DNA of 64,000 bases from Paenibacillus sp. 1781tsa1 (lineage in GTDB: Bacteria > Bacillota > Bacilli > Paenibacillales > Paenibacillaceae), in assembly GCF_024159265.1 (NCBI RefSeq), contig NZ_JAMYWY010000001.1, positions 3,968,001 to 4,032,000 of the forward strand, in the 5' to 3' direction. A program made the position numbers and the translations under genes. Position 1 is the first letter of the stretch. Each line of letters opens with the position of its first letter. The notes under the pieces are model-generated. The model searched no databases. It was not told where the DNA came from and was given only the letters and a program-made list of their open reading frames with translations. Positions 15,577 to 23,817 of the stretch are shown piece by piece.

Positions 15577-16248
15577 CTACTTCAGAATGTACAACTCGAT
15601 ATCCTGAAAACCAAATGTGCTTACCGACTGCTTGCTACCAGGGATGAAGATATCAATCCTGTGACCCTTGATTGCACCGCCCACGTCACGTGCTGTGGCT
15701 ACAAAAGCCTGTTTTGGCAATCCTGGATGGCTGTGACCCGTTACCAGTACTTTGGTTCCAAGTGGAATCACACTTGGATCAACTGCAATCGTACCCAGTT
15801 CAAGGTCATTCCCGAAATAATCGACCGCACCCCATCCTCCATTTTCAGACGGATCTGCAGAGTATGCCGTTGCTTTCACGTTCACAGCTTTACTGTAATC
15901 GAATGTTTTACCCCACGCTTGAACCACTTTGTTATCTGTGTTAACGTCCAAGCTTGCTGTGGTAACCGTTTTGGCTTGGGTCTTGCTTTCCGTCGCCGCG
16001 GCAGCTACATTGTTTGCCTTAGCGGGAATCGTAATTTTCAAACCACCATAAATGTTGTAAGGCGAAATGTCGTTGTTTGCTTTAACTAACGTGTTAACTG
16101 CTACTCCGTATTGTTTCGATAAGGTGTAGAAGGTATCCCCCTCTTTGGCCACATGAACTGAATCGGCGTGAGCCGGAACGGCTTGAATGAGCATTGCTGT
16201 TGTCATTAATGCTACTGCTGTTTTGGCTATACGTTTCTTGTTAATCAT
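15577..16248 (-). CDS. Secreted LysM and 3D domain cell-wall protein
   Basis: This 223-residue secreted protein is probably a peptidoglycan hydrolase. It has a signal peptide (TAVALMTTAMLIQAVPAHA, cut near residue 28). One LysM motif, HVAKEGDTFYTLSKQYGVAVNTLVKANN, lies at about residues 32-75. After an Ala/Thr-rich linker comes a C-terminal 3D domain with the three Asp in TAVDPSVIPLGT-like, ATARDVGGAIKG and HRIDIF contexts. The 3D domain is the catalytic fold of the YocH/MltA type. The layout resembles B. subtilis YocH. A c-di-AMP riboswitch precedes it, which fits wall remodelling tied to osmotic and potassium signalling. Confidence 0.92.
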   Translation of the reverse strand: MINKKRIAKTAVALMTTAMLIQAVPAHADSVHVAKEGDTFYTLSKQYGVAVNTLVKANNDISPYNIYGGLKITIPAKANNVAAAATESKTQAKTVTTASLDVNTDNKVVQAWGKTFDYSKAVNVKATAYSADPSENGGWGAVDYFGNDLELGTIAVDPSVIPLGTKVLVTGHSHPGLPKQAFVATARDVGGAIKGHRIDIFIPGSKQSVSTFGFQDIELYILK

Positions 16249-16264
16249 GGTCTTCCTCCCTCAT

Positions 16265-16443
16265 TATGCCTGCGAAGTTAGTTGTCGGATTCGGATGAGG
16301 AGCCCACCCTATAGGTTCATCATTACATTTGAAACGATATGTACCCCTAATTCACCCCAAGCAGTGTGCTGTAGATCTTCCCCCTGCACAATCTGCATCG
16401 TTACATCCCCCGCACTCCCTGTCCGGAAGTTTCGGCAGAGTTC
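16265..16443 (-). ncRNA. c-di-AMP (ydaO/yuaA-type) riboswitch
   Basis: Read on the minus strand the leader has the conserved blocks of the ydaO motif in order. GCCGAAACTTCCGGACAGGG is at the 5' side, GGGGGATGTAAC and TTGGGGTGAATTAGGGGTAC are in the middle, and AGGGTGGGCTCCTCATCCG followed by AATCCGACAACTAAC and TTCGCAGGCA is at the 3' side. This class binds c-di-AMP and usually turns off wall-hydrolase and potassium-uptake genes. It ends about 20 bases before the start codon of the LysM-3D gene. A terminator-like stem was not clearly resolved, so the mechanism is open. Confidence 0.88.
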
Positions 16444-16615
16444 AATATATCACAATTTTGTAACCTGAACTTGTAGTAATTCTTACCAAATGGTTTTAAC
16501 ATGTGTAAGCACGTGTAAGAATACTGAATAATCTAAAAGTGTCGGAAGAGATATCCCCTATATATTTGGTAACAGAATAGTTACTTTTTTGAATTCCATA
16601 TATAATTATTTTCAA

Positions 16616-16656
16616 TAAAAAATAGCGTCACCGACTTGAAGTCAGTAACGCTATTT
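16616..16656 (-). terminator. Intrinsic terminator of the glutamine-type ABC operon
   Basis: On the minus strand a long stem built on AAATAGCGT and ACGCTATTT with inner GACTT/AAGTC is followed by a T run. It lies about 10 bases after the ATPase stop codon. Confidence 0.9.
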
Positions 16657-16667
16657 AATCACTTCAT

Positions 16668-17396
16668 TTAGAGTACTTTCGCAAGAAAATCACGTGTACG
16701 TGAATTTTTCGGTGCTCCAAACACCTCATCAGGTGTTCCCTCTTCCACAATAACCCCGCCATCCATGAACAGGATTCGATCTCCAACTTCACGTGCAAAA
16801 CCCATCTCATGTGTTACGATGACCATAGTCATACCGCCTTCTGCAAGACGTTTCATGACATCCAGTACCTCACCGACCATCTCGGGGTCCAATGCCGACG
16901 TAGGCTCGTCAAACAGCATGACATGAGGCTGCATGGCCAATGCTCTAGCAATGGCGATCCGCTGCTTCTGTCCACCGGACAGCTGATTCGGGAATGTATC
17001 TTTTTTATCATACAAACCCACGGTGTTAAGCAGATCAGCAGCAATTTTCTCCGCTTCCAAAGTGGATTGTCTCTTCACTTTAATCGGAGCGATCGTGATG
17101 TTTTGCTCTACCGTTTTGTGTGGGAACAGGTTGAAATGCTGAAACACCATACCCATTTTCTCCCGAGTTGCGTTAATGTTGTGCTTGGGATCCGTGATTG
17201 ACACGCCTTCAAAATCAATCTCTCCCGAGGTAGGCTGCTCCAGCAGGTTCAAACAACGTAAGAATGTACTTTTACCTGAACCGGAAGGTCCGATGACCAC
17301 GACAACCTCACCTTTGCCAATCGTCACGTTAATGCCCTTAAGCACATCGTTATTTCCATAAGATTTGTGTAATTGTCTAACGTCTATCACTTGCAC
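16668..17396 (-). CDS. glnQ: Polar amino acid ABC transporter ATP-binding protein (GlnQ-like)
   Basis: This 242-residue ATPase powers an amino acid importer. It has Walker A GPSGSGKST near residue 35, the Q-loop VFQHFNLFPH and the signature LSGGQKQR. Walker B is VMLFDEPTSALDPE, and the switch His is in VTHEMGFAREV. The residues around the Q-loop and the LFPHKTVEQNITIAP segment are typical of the glutamine/polar amino acid subfamily. It starts with GTG at 17396, 20 bases inside the end of the upstream binding-protein/permease gene, so the two are translationally coupled. The specific amino acid is not determined, so the symbol is by family only. Confidence 0.9.
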   Translation of the reverse strand: MQVIDVRQLHKSYGNNDVLKGINVTIGKGEVVVVIGPSGSGKSTFLRCLNLLEQPTSGEIDFEGVSITDPKHNINATREKMGMVFQHFNLFPHKTVEQNITIAPIKVKRQSTLEAEKIAADLLNTVGLYDKKDTFPNQLSGGQKQRIAIARALAMQPHVMLFDEPTSALDPEMVGEVLDVMKRLAEGGMTMVIVTHEMGFAREVGDRILFMDGGVIVEEGTPDEVFGAPKNSRTRDFLAKVL

Positions 17397-18840
17397 TCAA
17401 CTTCCTTTCCAGTCGTCCCAGCAGCTTGGACAAAATGAACGTCATTACAAAGTAGATGGCTGCTGCAATCAAAAATGGACTCAAGCCTTGATACGTAATG
17501 TTTTTGACCACACTTGCCTGATACATAATGTCCACCATACCGATAACGGAGATAATAGAGGATTCCTTGATGATGGTAATGAATTCATTACCGATCGCAG
17601 GTAATACAGCTTTGAAGGCCTGTGGCAATATGATATAACGCATCGCGGCGCCTCTTCCCATACCTAACGAACGCGCTGCCTCCAACTGACCACGATCCAC
17701 ACCTTGGATACCTGCACGGAAAATCTCCGCCAGATAGGCACCACTATTGATTGAAAGTGTAATGATACCTGCCTGAAGTGCCGTGAAGTTAATGCCAAAG
17801 CTTAGGGAAAAACCATAGTAAATAATCATCAATTGTACCAGCATCGGTGTGCCACGGATCACTTCAACGTAAGCTGTACCGATCCAGCGCAAGATTGCAG
17901 CGTCATGCAAACGGAACAAACAGATGATCAATCCAATAATTACCCCGAAGATAACCCCAAGTGCAGACAACAGAAGTGTGTATCCTACACCTGTAGCATA
18001 AAAACTTTTGTACTGCCAGAATACTTGGAAAATATTTTGTGATTTGTTCGCTTTATCCGCCATCAAGAGGCTGGCGTCGGTCACCATCTGGTTGATTTTA
18101 TCTTCACTTTTCAATCGCTCAAGTGTTCCATTTACTGCAGCTAGCAGCTCAGTATTTCCTTTACGAATCCCGATTGCAGCTTCTGCTTGCTCTTCGTCCG
18201 GAACAGCAGCAGCAAGTCCAATGATATCGTCCAGATAACCTGCAGCAACAGTGTCTTCAACGATTGCCGCGTCAATGCGTTTGGTTTGCAGTTGAAGCAC
18301 GATATCGGAGATTTTATCAAGCGCAGTAAGCTTCGCTCCTGGAATACTCTGTCCGATCGTTTCCTGAATGGAGCCTTTCTGAACGCCAATTTTCGCATTT
18401 TCAAGTTCTGCCATGGTTGGATATTTGTCTTTATCCACATTGCGAACCATAATCACTTGTTTTGATTTATAATAGGTATCGGAAAAATCGATACTTTTCT
18501 TCCGCTCATCCGTCGGCGTCATACCTGAAATTACCAGATCAACACGCCCGCTCTGCAATGAAGGCAGAAGACCGTCGAAGCCCATATCCTCAATCACAAG
18601 CTCAGCGCCAAGATCTTTGGCAATCTCTTTGGCGATCTCAATATCGAAACCGACGATTTCATCTTTGCCATTAATCACTTTATGGAATTCATAGGGTGCA
18701 AAATCGGCACTTGTACCGAGCACCAGCTTTTTACTGCTTGAATTATCTGTAGTTCCACTTGCAAGTGCCGCAGGAACGGCAGTTGTCAGCAGAACGACAA
18801 AGGTTAACAGCATCATGGTGTAACGACTTATTAATTTCAA
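17377..18840 (-). CDS. glnP: Fused amino acid-binding protein and ABC permease (GlnH-GlnP type)
   Basis: This 487-residue protein joins two parts of an amino acid importer. After a signal segment (MLLTFVVLLTTAVPAALA) comes a type-3 solute-binding domain (about 30-255, with GTSADFAPYEF and ISGMTPTDERKKSIDFS). Then comes a HisM/GlnP-type permease domain (about 270-480) with YVEVIRGTPMLVQLMIIYYG and the EAA loop EAARSLGMGRGAAMRYIILPQA. The binding domain is therefore tethered to the membrane outside the cell. The same design is known in GlnP of lactic acid bacteria. The TTG start follows GGGGAG by nine bases. A good sigma-A promoter lies about 60 bases upstream. Confidence 0.92.
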   Translation of the reverse strand: MKLISRYTMMLLTFVVLLTTAVPAALASGTTDNSSSKKLVLGTSADFAPYEFHKVINGKDEIVGFDIEIAKEIAKDLGAELVIEDMGFDGLLPSLQSGRVDLVISGMTPTDERKKSIDFSDTYYKSKQVIMVRNVDKDKYPTMAELENAKIGVQKGSIQETIGQSIPGAKLTALDKISDIVLQLQTKRIDAAIVEDTVAAGYLDDIIGLAAAVPDEEQAEAAIGIRKGNTELLAAVNGTLERLKSEDKINQMVTDASLLMADKANKSQNIFQVFWQYKSFYATGVGYTLLLSALGVIFGVIIGLIICLFRLHDAAILRWIGTAYVEVIRGTPMLVQLMIIYYGFSLSFGINFTALQAGIITLSINSGAYLAEIFRAGIQGVDRGQLEAARSLGMGRGAAMRYIILPQAFKAVLPAIGNEFITIIKESSIISVIGMVDIMYQASVVKNITYQGLSPFLIAAAIYFVMTFILSKLLGRLERKLSASDRR

Positions 18841-18895
18841 CCTTTTTCTCTCCCCTTACAATACTTTGTATGCTTCTCATGTTGATGACTGAGTC

Positions 18896-18924
18896 ATTAT
18901 AAAGTACAATGCATGATTATGCAA
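18896..18924 (-). promoter_or_regulatory. Sigma-A promoter of the glutamine-type ABC operon
   Basis: On the minus strand TTGCAT (18919-18924) is 17 bases from TATAAT (18896-18901), close to consensus. Confidence 0.75.
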
Positions 18925-18930
18925 TGCATT
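18908..18930. promoter_or_regulatory. Inverted repeat overlapping the -35 box (candidate operator)
   Basis: AATGCAT (18908-18914) and ATGCATT (18924-18930) form a perfect 7-base inverted repeat with a 9-base spacer. It covers the -35 box of the ABC operon promoter and lies between two divergent genes. The protein that binds is unknown. Confidence 0.45.
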
Positions 18931-19023
18931 TTAACATTACAAATCTTGACTTGTTTCTGAAAAATTGAAGCAAACATGATATAATCAATGAATTATTTTC
19001 ATTTTTGCATAAGGAGTTTACTA

Positions 19024-20199
19024 ATGACAGCTAACAAATCACAAATTCTGACGGTTATTGATCAATATGCTTCCCGTTTTAAAGCCATTTCATCATATAT
19101 CGGCGCCAACCCCGAACTGGGAAATGAAGAGTATCTCGCTTCTGCCCGTTTGAAAGAAGAACTGGACTACCACGGTTTCACTGTAGAGGCTCCGATCCTT
19201 GGACTGGAGACAGCCTTTATCGGAACGTATTCCGCTGTCAAACCCGGCCCTACCGTTGCATTATTGTGCGAATATGATGCCTTGCCGGAGATCGGTCACG
19301 CTTGTGGTCACCATCTGATCTGCATGATGAGTCTTGGAGCTGCTGTTGGGCTGAAATCCATTCTCGATGAGATAGGTGGAACGATCAAAGTGTTTGGCAC
19401 ACCCGCTGAAGAGACACGTGGTGCCAAAGTTCCAATGGCGGAAGCAGGTGTGTTCGATGACTGTGATGTTGCCCTTATGGCACATCCGTATTATGCCTAC
19501 GAAAAGTCTGGCAGCTCGCTGGCTATTGATGCTGTGCAATTTGAATTCCATGGCCGATCTTCACATGCTGCTGCAAGTCCGCATGAAGGCATCAACGCAC
19601 TTGATGCTGTCATTCAAACGTTCAACGGAATCAATGCATTCCGACAACAAGTGAAAAGCACCGTTCGGATTCATGGTGTAATCAACAATGGAGGTCAGGC
19701 AGCGAACATCATTCCTGACTACGCTTCTGCCCAATTTTATGTACGTGCAGCAACCCGCAAAGAACTGAATGTCCTCACAGAACGTGTGATTCAGATCGCT
19801 GAAGGATCTGCTCTCCAGACAGGTTGCAAGCTGGTGACATCCAACTATGAAACGTCCTACGACGAGATGGTCACCAATGAGGCATTCTCAGCTGCGTTTA
19901 GTCAAAATCTGATGGAACTCGGCATCCCGCAAGAAGAGATTGTCAGTGGTAACGATCATGGCTCAATGGACATCGGTAACGTTTCCTTGAAATGTCCTGC
20001 AATCCACCCCTACATTCGTGTTGTGGATGAGGTTCATACCCTGCACTCCATTGCCTTCCGTGACCTTGCACTTCAGGAGCGCGCGCTGGATGGCATGATT
20101 CTGGGAGCCAAGGCACTTGCTACAACAGCTTATGACGTACTGAGTCAGCCAGAGCTACTTCAAACCATCCGCACGGAGTTCGAGCAAGCTATTCGCTAA
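19024..20199 (+). CDS. M20-family peptidase / amidohydrolase
   Basis: This 391-residue metallo-hydrolase belongs to the M20 family (aminoacylase, aminobenzoyl-glutamate hydrolase and related). The zinc ligands and catalytic residues are visible in CEYDALPEIGHACGHHL (about residues 81-97) and in FGTPAEETRGAKV with the catalytic Glu pair. FEFHGRSSHAAASPHEGINALDA is the dimerisation-domain motif and the last His is in RVVDEVHTLHS. It is most like the peptidase M20 domain-containing 2 / AbgB group, which hydrolyses dipeptides or N-acyl amino acids. ATG 19024 is seven bases after AAGGAG. An ATG at 18988 has no site. An extended -10 (TGATATAAT) lies at 18977-18985. Confidence 0.9.
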   Translation: MTANKSQILTVIDQYASRFKAISSYIGANPELGNEEYLASARLKEELDYHGFTVEAPILGLETAFIGTYSAVKPGPTVALLCEYDALPEIGHACGHHLICMMSLGAAVGLKSILDEIGGTIKVFGTPAEETRGAKVPMAEAGVFDDCDVALMAHPYYAYEKSGSSLAIDAVQFEFHGRSSHAAASPHEGINALDAVIQTFNGINAFRQQVKSTVRIHGVINNGGQAANIIPDYASAQFYVRAATRKELNVLTERVIQIAEGSALQTGCKLVTSNYETSYDEMVTNEAFSAAFSQNLMELGIPQEEIVSGNDHGSMDIGNVSLKCPAIHPYIRVVDEVHTLHSIAFRDLALQERALDGMILGAKALATTAYDVLSQPELLQTIRTEFEQAIR

Positions 20200-20220
20200 G
20201 ATCTAATCAACATGTAATAT

Positions 20221-20266
20221 AGGCACCCTAAACAGACTTGAATTTTAAGCTGTTCAGGGTGCCTTT
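20221..20266 (+). terminator. Intrinsic terminator of the M20 peptidase gene
   Basis: AGGCACCCT and AGGGTGCCT form the outer stem and AACAG/CTGTT the inner stem, followed by TTTTTC. Confidence 0.9.
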
Positions 20267-20324
20267 TTCTTAAATATCTGTACGTATATTCAGCGATAAG
20301 CTGGAGATGCTGTGAAAGAAACCT

Positions 20325-20340
20325 TTGAAAACGATGAAAA
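20325..20340 (+). promoter_or_regulatory. Candidate catabolite-responsive element (cre)
   Basis: TTGAAAACGATGAAAA matches the CcpA-binding consensus WTGNAANCGNWNNCAW with one mismatch (A for the final C). It lies about 120 bases upstream of a starch/maltodextrin-degrading enzyme gene, where catabolite control is expected. Confidence 0.4.
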
Positions 20341-20403
20341 TAATTCATTTTATTACAGTAAATGTGATTCATTTGCTGGCTAACTTGGTTATTTATAACT
20401 ATA

Positions 20404-20430
20404 AGTGCGTGTTCAAAAAGACTGGTTTTC
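20404..20430 (-). repeat. End fragment of a MITE-like element
   Basis: The 27 bases beginning AGTGCGTGTTCAAAAAG match, with one mismatch, the reverse complement of the right end of the element at 33050-33217. Only one terminus is present; the flanking sequence is unrelated to the element interior. Confidence 0.75.
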
Positions 20431-20461
20431 GTAACTTATTCTATATTCAGGAGGTGCTGTC

Positions 20462-22234
20462 ATGCTGCTCGAAGCCATGTATCATGTTCCTCGTGACAAG
20501 TGGGCTTATGCCTATAATTCGTCTACCATACATCTGCGCGTACGAACCAAACGAAATGATGTGCAATACGTGACTGCACTGACTGGAGATAAGTACAATT
20601 GGAACGGAACGTATAAGGAAATACAACTGGAGAAGGCTGCTGCGGATAACATGTTTGATTATTGGGAGGCTGCTGTCAAGCCACAATTTAAACGTCTCAC
20701 CTATATATTTCGAATAACCGCCGGTTCGGAAGATGTTTTTCTTGCCGATAACGGAATTCATTATGAGCCCCCCTATCCAACCGGAGGATATTATGAGTTC
20801 TCGTATATACATGAAATCGATGTGTTTAAGGTACCCGAATGGGCTAAAGAAGCCGTCTTTTATCAAATCATGACTGAGCGGTTTGCTAATGGAGATCCCA
20901 AGCTGAATCCACAAGAAACCCATGACTGGGGTGGCAAACCTGAACTGGACAATTATTTTGGTGGAGATCTGCAAGGTGTACTGGATCATTTGCATGACCT
21001 GACCGAACTTGGCGTGAACGCCATTTACTTTACCCCGCTATTCCAAGCCAATTCCTACCACAAATACGACACGATAGACTATAAAAAAGTCGACCCCCAT
21101 TTCGGTGACAATGCCCTGCTCAAACAATTGACAGAAGAATGCCATCGCCTGGGTATCCGGGTCATGCTTGACGCTGTGTTTAACCATTGCAGTGAAGACT
21201 TCCCTCCTTTTCAAGACGTTCTCCAGAATGGAAAAAACTCAAAGTATGCCGATTGGTTCCACATCAATGAATATCCGGTTCAGATCAAAGACGGTATACC
21301 TACCTACGATACATTTGGTTTCTATGGCAACATGCCCAAGTTCAATACAGCCAACCCTGAGGTTAAGGCATATCTACTTGATGTAGCAGAGTACTGGATT
21401 AAGGAAATCAAGCTGGATGGCTGGCGTCTGGATGTAGCAAATGAGGTGGACAACCATTTCTGGCGTGATTTTCGCAAGGTTGTTAAGGCAGCGAATCCGG
21501 AAGCCTATATTGTTGGTGAAGTATGGAGCGATTCCTTAACCTGGCTTATGGGTGATCAATTTGATTCAGTTATGAATTACCCATTTGCCGACAAAGTGCT
21601 TCAGTTCTTCTGTGGTTCAATGGATGGTTATAACTTTGCCAACGAGATGGGTTCACTGATTATGCGCTATCCGCAACAAACTAACGAAGTAATCTTCAAT
21701 ATGCTGTGCAGCCATGATACCCCACGACTGCTGACCCGCTTAGGAGAAGACAAACGACGATTAAAGTTGTCGGTTGTATTTCTTTTCACTTATATCGGTA
21801 CACCCTGTATTTTCTACGGCGATGAGGTGGGAATTAGTGGTGATGCTGACCCGGATTGTCGAAAATGTATGGAATGGGACCCCGCCAAGCAAGACAGAGA
21901 ACTGTATGATTTCTATCGTCTGATGATCGATTTACGCAAAAGCAATGAAGCCCTGCGCAAAGGACGCTTCCGATTCCTTAAGGCTGATCACCATGATCCC
22001 TGTATTGTCTACGAACGTGTGGATGACAACCTTCACTTTACCGTATGGATGAATAATACACCTCAAGATCGAACGCTTTCTCATCCCATGGAAACGAAAG
22101 ACTGGAAGGATGCATTGACTGAAGAGCCTGTGTTTCCAACCGAGGGAATGATGAATATTAAACTTGACCCATATGGGTACCGCATTTTGTATAGACAGCT
22201 TGATCCGGCGACCATCCAACATACTAAAGTGTAA
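20462..22234 (+). CDS. GH13 cyclomaltodextrinase / neopullulanase / maltogenic amylase-like enzyme
   Basis: This 590-residue cytoplasmic enzyme is of glycoside hydrolase family 13 and probably cuts maltodextrins, cyclodextrins or pullulan. It has an N-terminal CBM34-type domain (about 1-125), typical of the neopullulanase subfamily and used for dimerisation. The barrel follows, with region I DAVFNH, region II GWRLDVANE (nucleophile Asp), region III GEVW (acid/base Glu) and region IV LCSHDT, and then a C-terminal beta domain. There is no signal peptide. AGGAGGTG lies just before the ATG. A candidate cre site and a transposon-end fragment are upstream. Together with the divergent glycogen genes it fits intracellular alpha-glucan turnover. 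Confidence 0.92.
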   Translation: MLLEAMYHVPRDKWAYAYNSSTIHLRVRTKRNDVQYVTALTGDKYNWNGTYKEIQLEKAAADNMFDYWEAAVKPQFKRLTYIFRITAGSEDVFLADNGIHYEPPYPTGGYYEFSYIHEIDVFKVPEWAKEAVFYQIMTERFANGDPKLNPQETHDWGGKPELDNYFGGDLQGVLDHLHDLTELGVNAIYFTPLFQANSYHKYDTIDYKKVDPHFGDNALLKQLTEECHRLGIRVMLDAVFNHCSEDFPPFQDVLQNGKNSKYADWFHINEYPVQIKDGIPTYDTFGFYGNMPKFNTANPEVKAYLLDVAEYWIKEIKLDGWRLDVANEVDNHFWRDFRKVVKAANPEAYIVGEVWSDSLTWLMGDQFDSVMNYPFADKVLQFFCGSMDGYNFANEMGSLIMRYPQQTNEVIFNMLCSHDTPRLLTRLGEDKRRLKLSVVFLFTYIGTPCIFYGDEVGISGDADPDCRKCMEWDPAKQDRELYDFYRLMIDLRKSNEALRKGRFRFLKADHHDPCIVYERVDDNLHFTVWMNNTPQDRTLSHPMETKDWKDALTEEPVFPTEGMMNIKLDPYGYRILYRQLDPATIQHTKV

Positions 22235-22262
22235 ATTCAGACTGTTATTTAAAAGAAAAAAG

Positions 22263-22319
22263 AAACACTTCCACCGTCTCAGATGTTGACTTTCATTCTG
22301 AACTTTGGAAGTGTTTTTG
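22263..22319 (+). terminator. Intrinsic terminator of the GH13 gene
   Basis: AAACACTTCC (22263-22272) pairs with GGAAGTGTTT (22307-22316), with an inner TCAGA/TCTGA stem, followed by T residues. Confidence 0.8.
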
Positions 22320-22330
22320 TTTATTTGATT

Positions 22331-22359
22331 AAAAAAGCCACAGCATGATATGCTGCGAC
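22331..22359 (-). terminator. Intrinsic terminator of the glgB-glgA operon
   Basis: On the minus strand GTCGCAGCAT pairs with ATGCTGTGGC (one G-U pair), followed by TTTTTT. It lies 16 bases after the glgA stop codon. Confidence 0.85.
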
Positions 22360-22374
22360 TCATTCAGGATTACA

Positions 22375-23817
22375 TCAGTTTACAGGCTCATGCGTGATCC
22401 GGCGATATATGTCCATATATTCTTCAGCTGAGACGTTCCAGCTGTATTCCCCGCTCATTGCGTTTTTCACAATCTTCTTCCAATGTTCTGGCTGTTTGTA
22501 GATCTCCTCGGCACGTCGAATGGTATTCATCATATCATGTGCATTAAAGCTTGTGAATGAGAAACCATTCCCTTCTCCAGTATACTCATTGTATGCCTGC
22601 ACAGTATCGTTCAGACCGCCTGTTTCCCTTACGAGGGGCACACTACCGTACCGCAGAGCCAGTAGCTGACTAATACCACATGGTTCGAACCTCGATGGCA
22701 TTAGGAAGATATCACTACCTGCATAGAAGCGGCGGGATAACCCATCGTTAAACGTAATCTGGGCAGACATTTTGAGCGGATAACGATTAGCGGCTTCACG
22801 GAACCAGTGTTCATACATCGGCTCTCCTGTTCCCAGTACAGCGAATTGAATGTCATCATAGTACAACAATTCATCCAGGATACGGCAGACCAGATCAAGC
22901 CCCTTAGAGTCCACCAGCCTTGTCACCATCACCATGAGAGGTACATCGGGACGAACAGGAAGTCCAAGTTCCTTTTGTAGCTCAATTTTGTTCTCCGTTT
23001 TCTTGGACAGACTTGTTCTGTATTTCACTGGAATTTTGGTGTCCGTTGCCGGGTTGTAGCTCTTGGTATCAATCCCGTTCACAATCCCGCTGAAACGATC
23101 CCCTAGTGAGCTTAGCAGTCCGTCCAATCCGTATCCATAATAAGAGGTTTGCACCTCCTGTGCATATGTTGGGCTTACGGTTGTCACATGGTCAGCATAC
23201 ACAATTCCTGCTTTCAAGAAATTGACATTACCGTAATATTCGGCTCCATCCACGGTGAAATATCGATCGTCCAGTTCAAGGATTTCACTGAATAACTCAT
23301 GCGGGAATACCCCTTGGTACAACAAGTTATGTATGGTGAATACCGTACGAATATCACTGTAGAATGAATCATGTCGGTAATGGGCTTCAAGCACCAAGGG
23401 GATCATTCCTGCATGCCAGTCATGACTGTGCAGCACGTCAGGTTTGAACTCAATCTGTGGTAACACTTCGAGAACTGCACGGTTGAAGAAGGCGAAACGC
23501 TCGCCGTCATCCATATACCCGTACACTCCATCACGTCCAAAATAATACTCATTATCCACAAAATATACTGGAATTCCATCATGAACCAGCATTTCTATCC
23601 CACAATAGGGTCTGCGCCAACCAAGAGGCACATCTGTTGTAATGACTGGTTTCAACGCGTCTTTGTACTCATCAGGAATCCCTTTGTATTTAGGCATAAT
23701 CACCCGCACGTCTGCCCCGCTCTTCTTCAATGCAAACGGGAGAGCACCGATTACGTCAGCAAGGCCTCCTGTTTTGATAAATGGATGTACTTCAGCAGCA
23801 GCAAATAGAATATTCAT
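22375..23817 (-). CDS. glgA: Glycogen synthase (ADP-glucose)
   Basis: GlgA extends alpha-1,4-glucan chains from ADP-glucose. The 480-residue protein is a GT5, GT-B fold enzyme. The N-terminal domain carries KTGGLADVIGALP (residues 15-27), the ADP-glucose contact, and DVLHSHDWHAG. The C-terminal domain carries the VTRLVDSKGLDL motif and the conserved FLMPSRFEPCGISQLLALRYG with the E-x7-E pair, then ETGGLNDTV. The length is standard. Its ATG overlaps the stop of glgB (ATGA), showing coupled translation. The gene closes the glgB-glgA operon, which faces the divergent glgC. Confidence 0.96.
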   Translation of the reverse strand: MNILFAAAEVHPFIKTGGLADVIGALPFALKKSGADVRVIMPKYKGIPDEYKDALKPVITTDVPLGWRRPYCGIEMLVHDGIPVYFVDNEYYFGRDGVYGYMDDGERFAFFNRAVLEVLPQIEFKPDVLHSHDWHAGMIPLVLEAHYRHDSFYSDIRTVFTIHNLLYQGVFPHELFSEILELDDRYFTVDGAEYYGNVNFLKAGIVYADHVTTVSPTYAQEVQTSYYGYGLDGLLSSLGDRFSGIVNGIDTKSYNPATDTKIPVKYRTSLSKKTENKIELQKELGLPVRPDVPLMVMVTRLVDSKGLDLVCRILDELLYYDDIQFAVLGTGEPMYEHWFREAANRYPLKMSAQITFNDGLSRRFYAGSDIFLMPSRFEPCGISQLLALRYGSVPLVRETGGLNDTVQAYNEYTGEGNGFSFTSFNAHDMMNTIRRAEEIYKQPEHWKKIVKNAMSGEYSWNVSAEEYMDIYRRITHEPVN

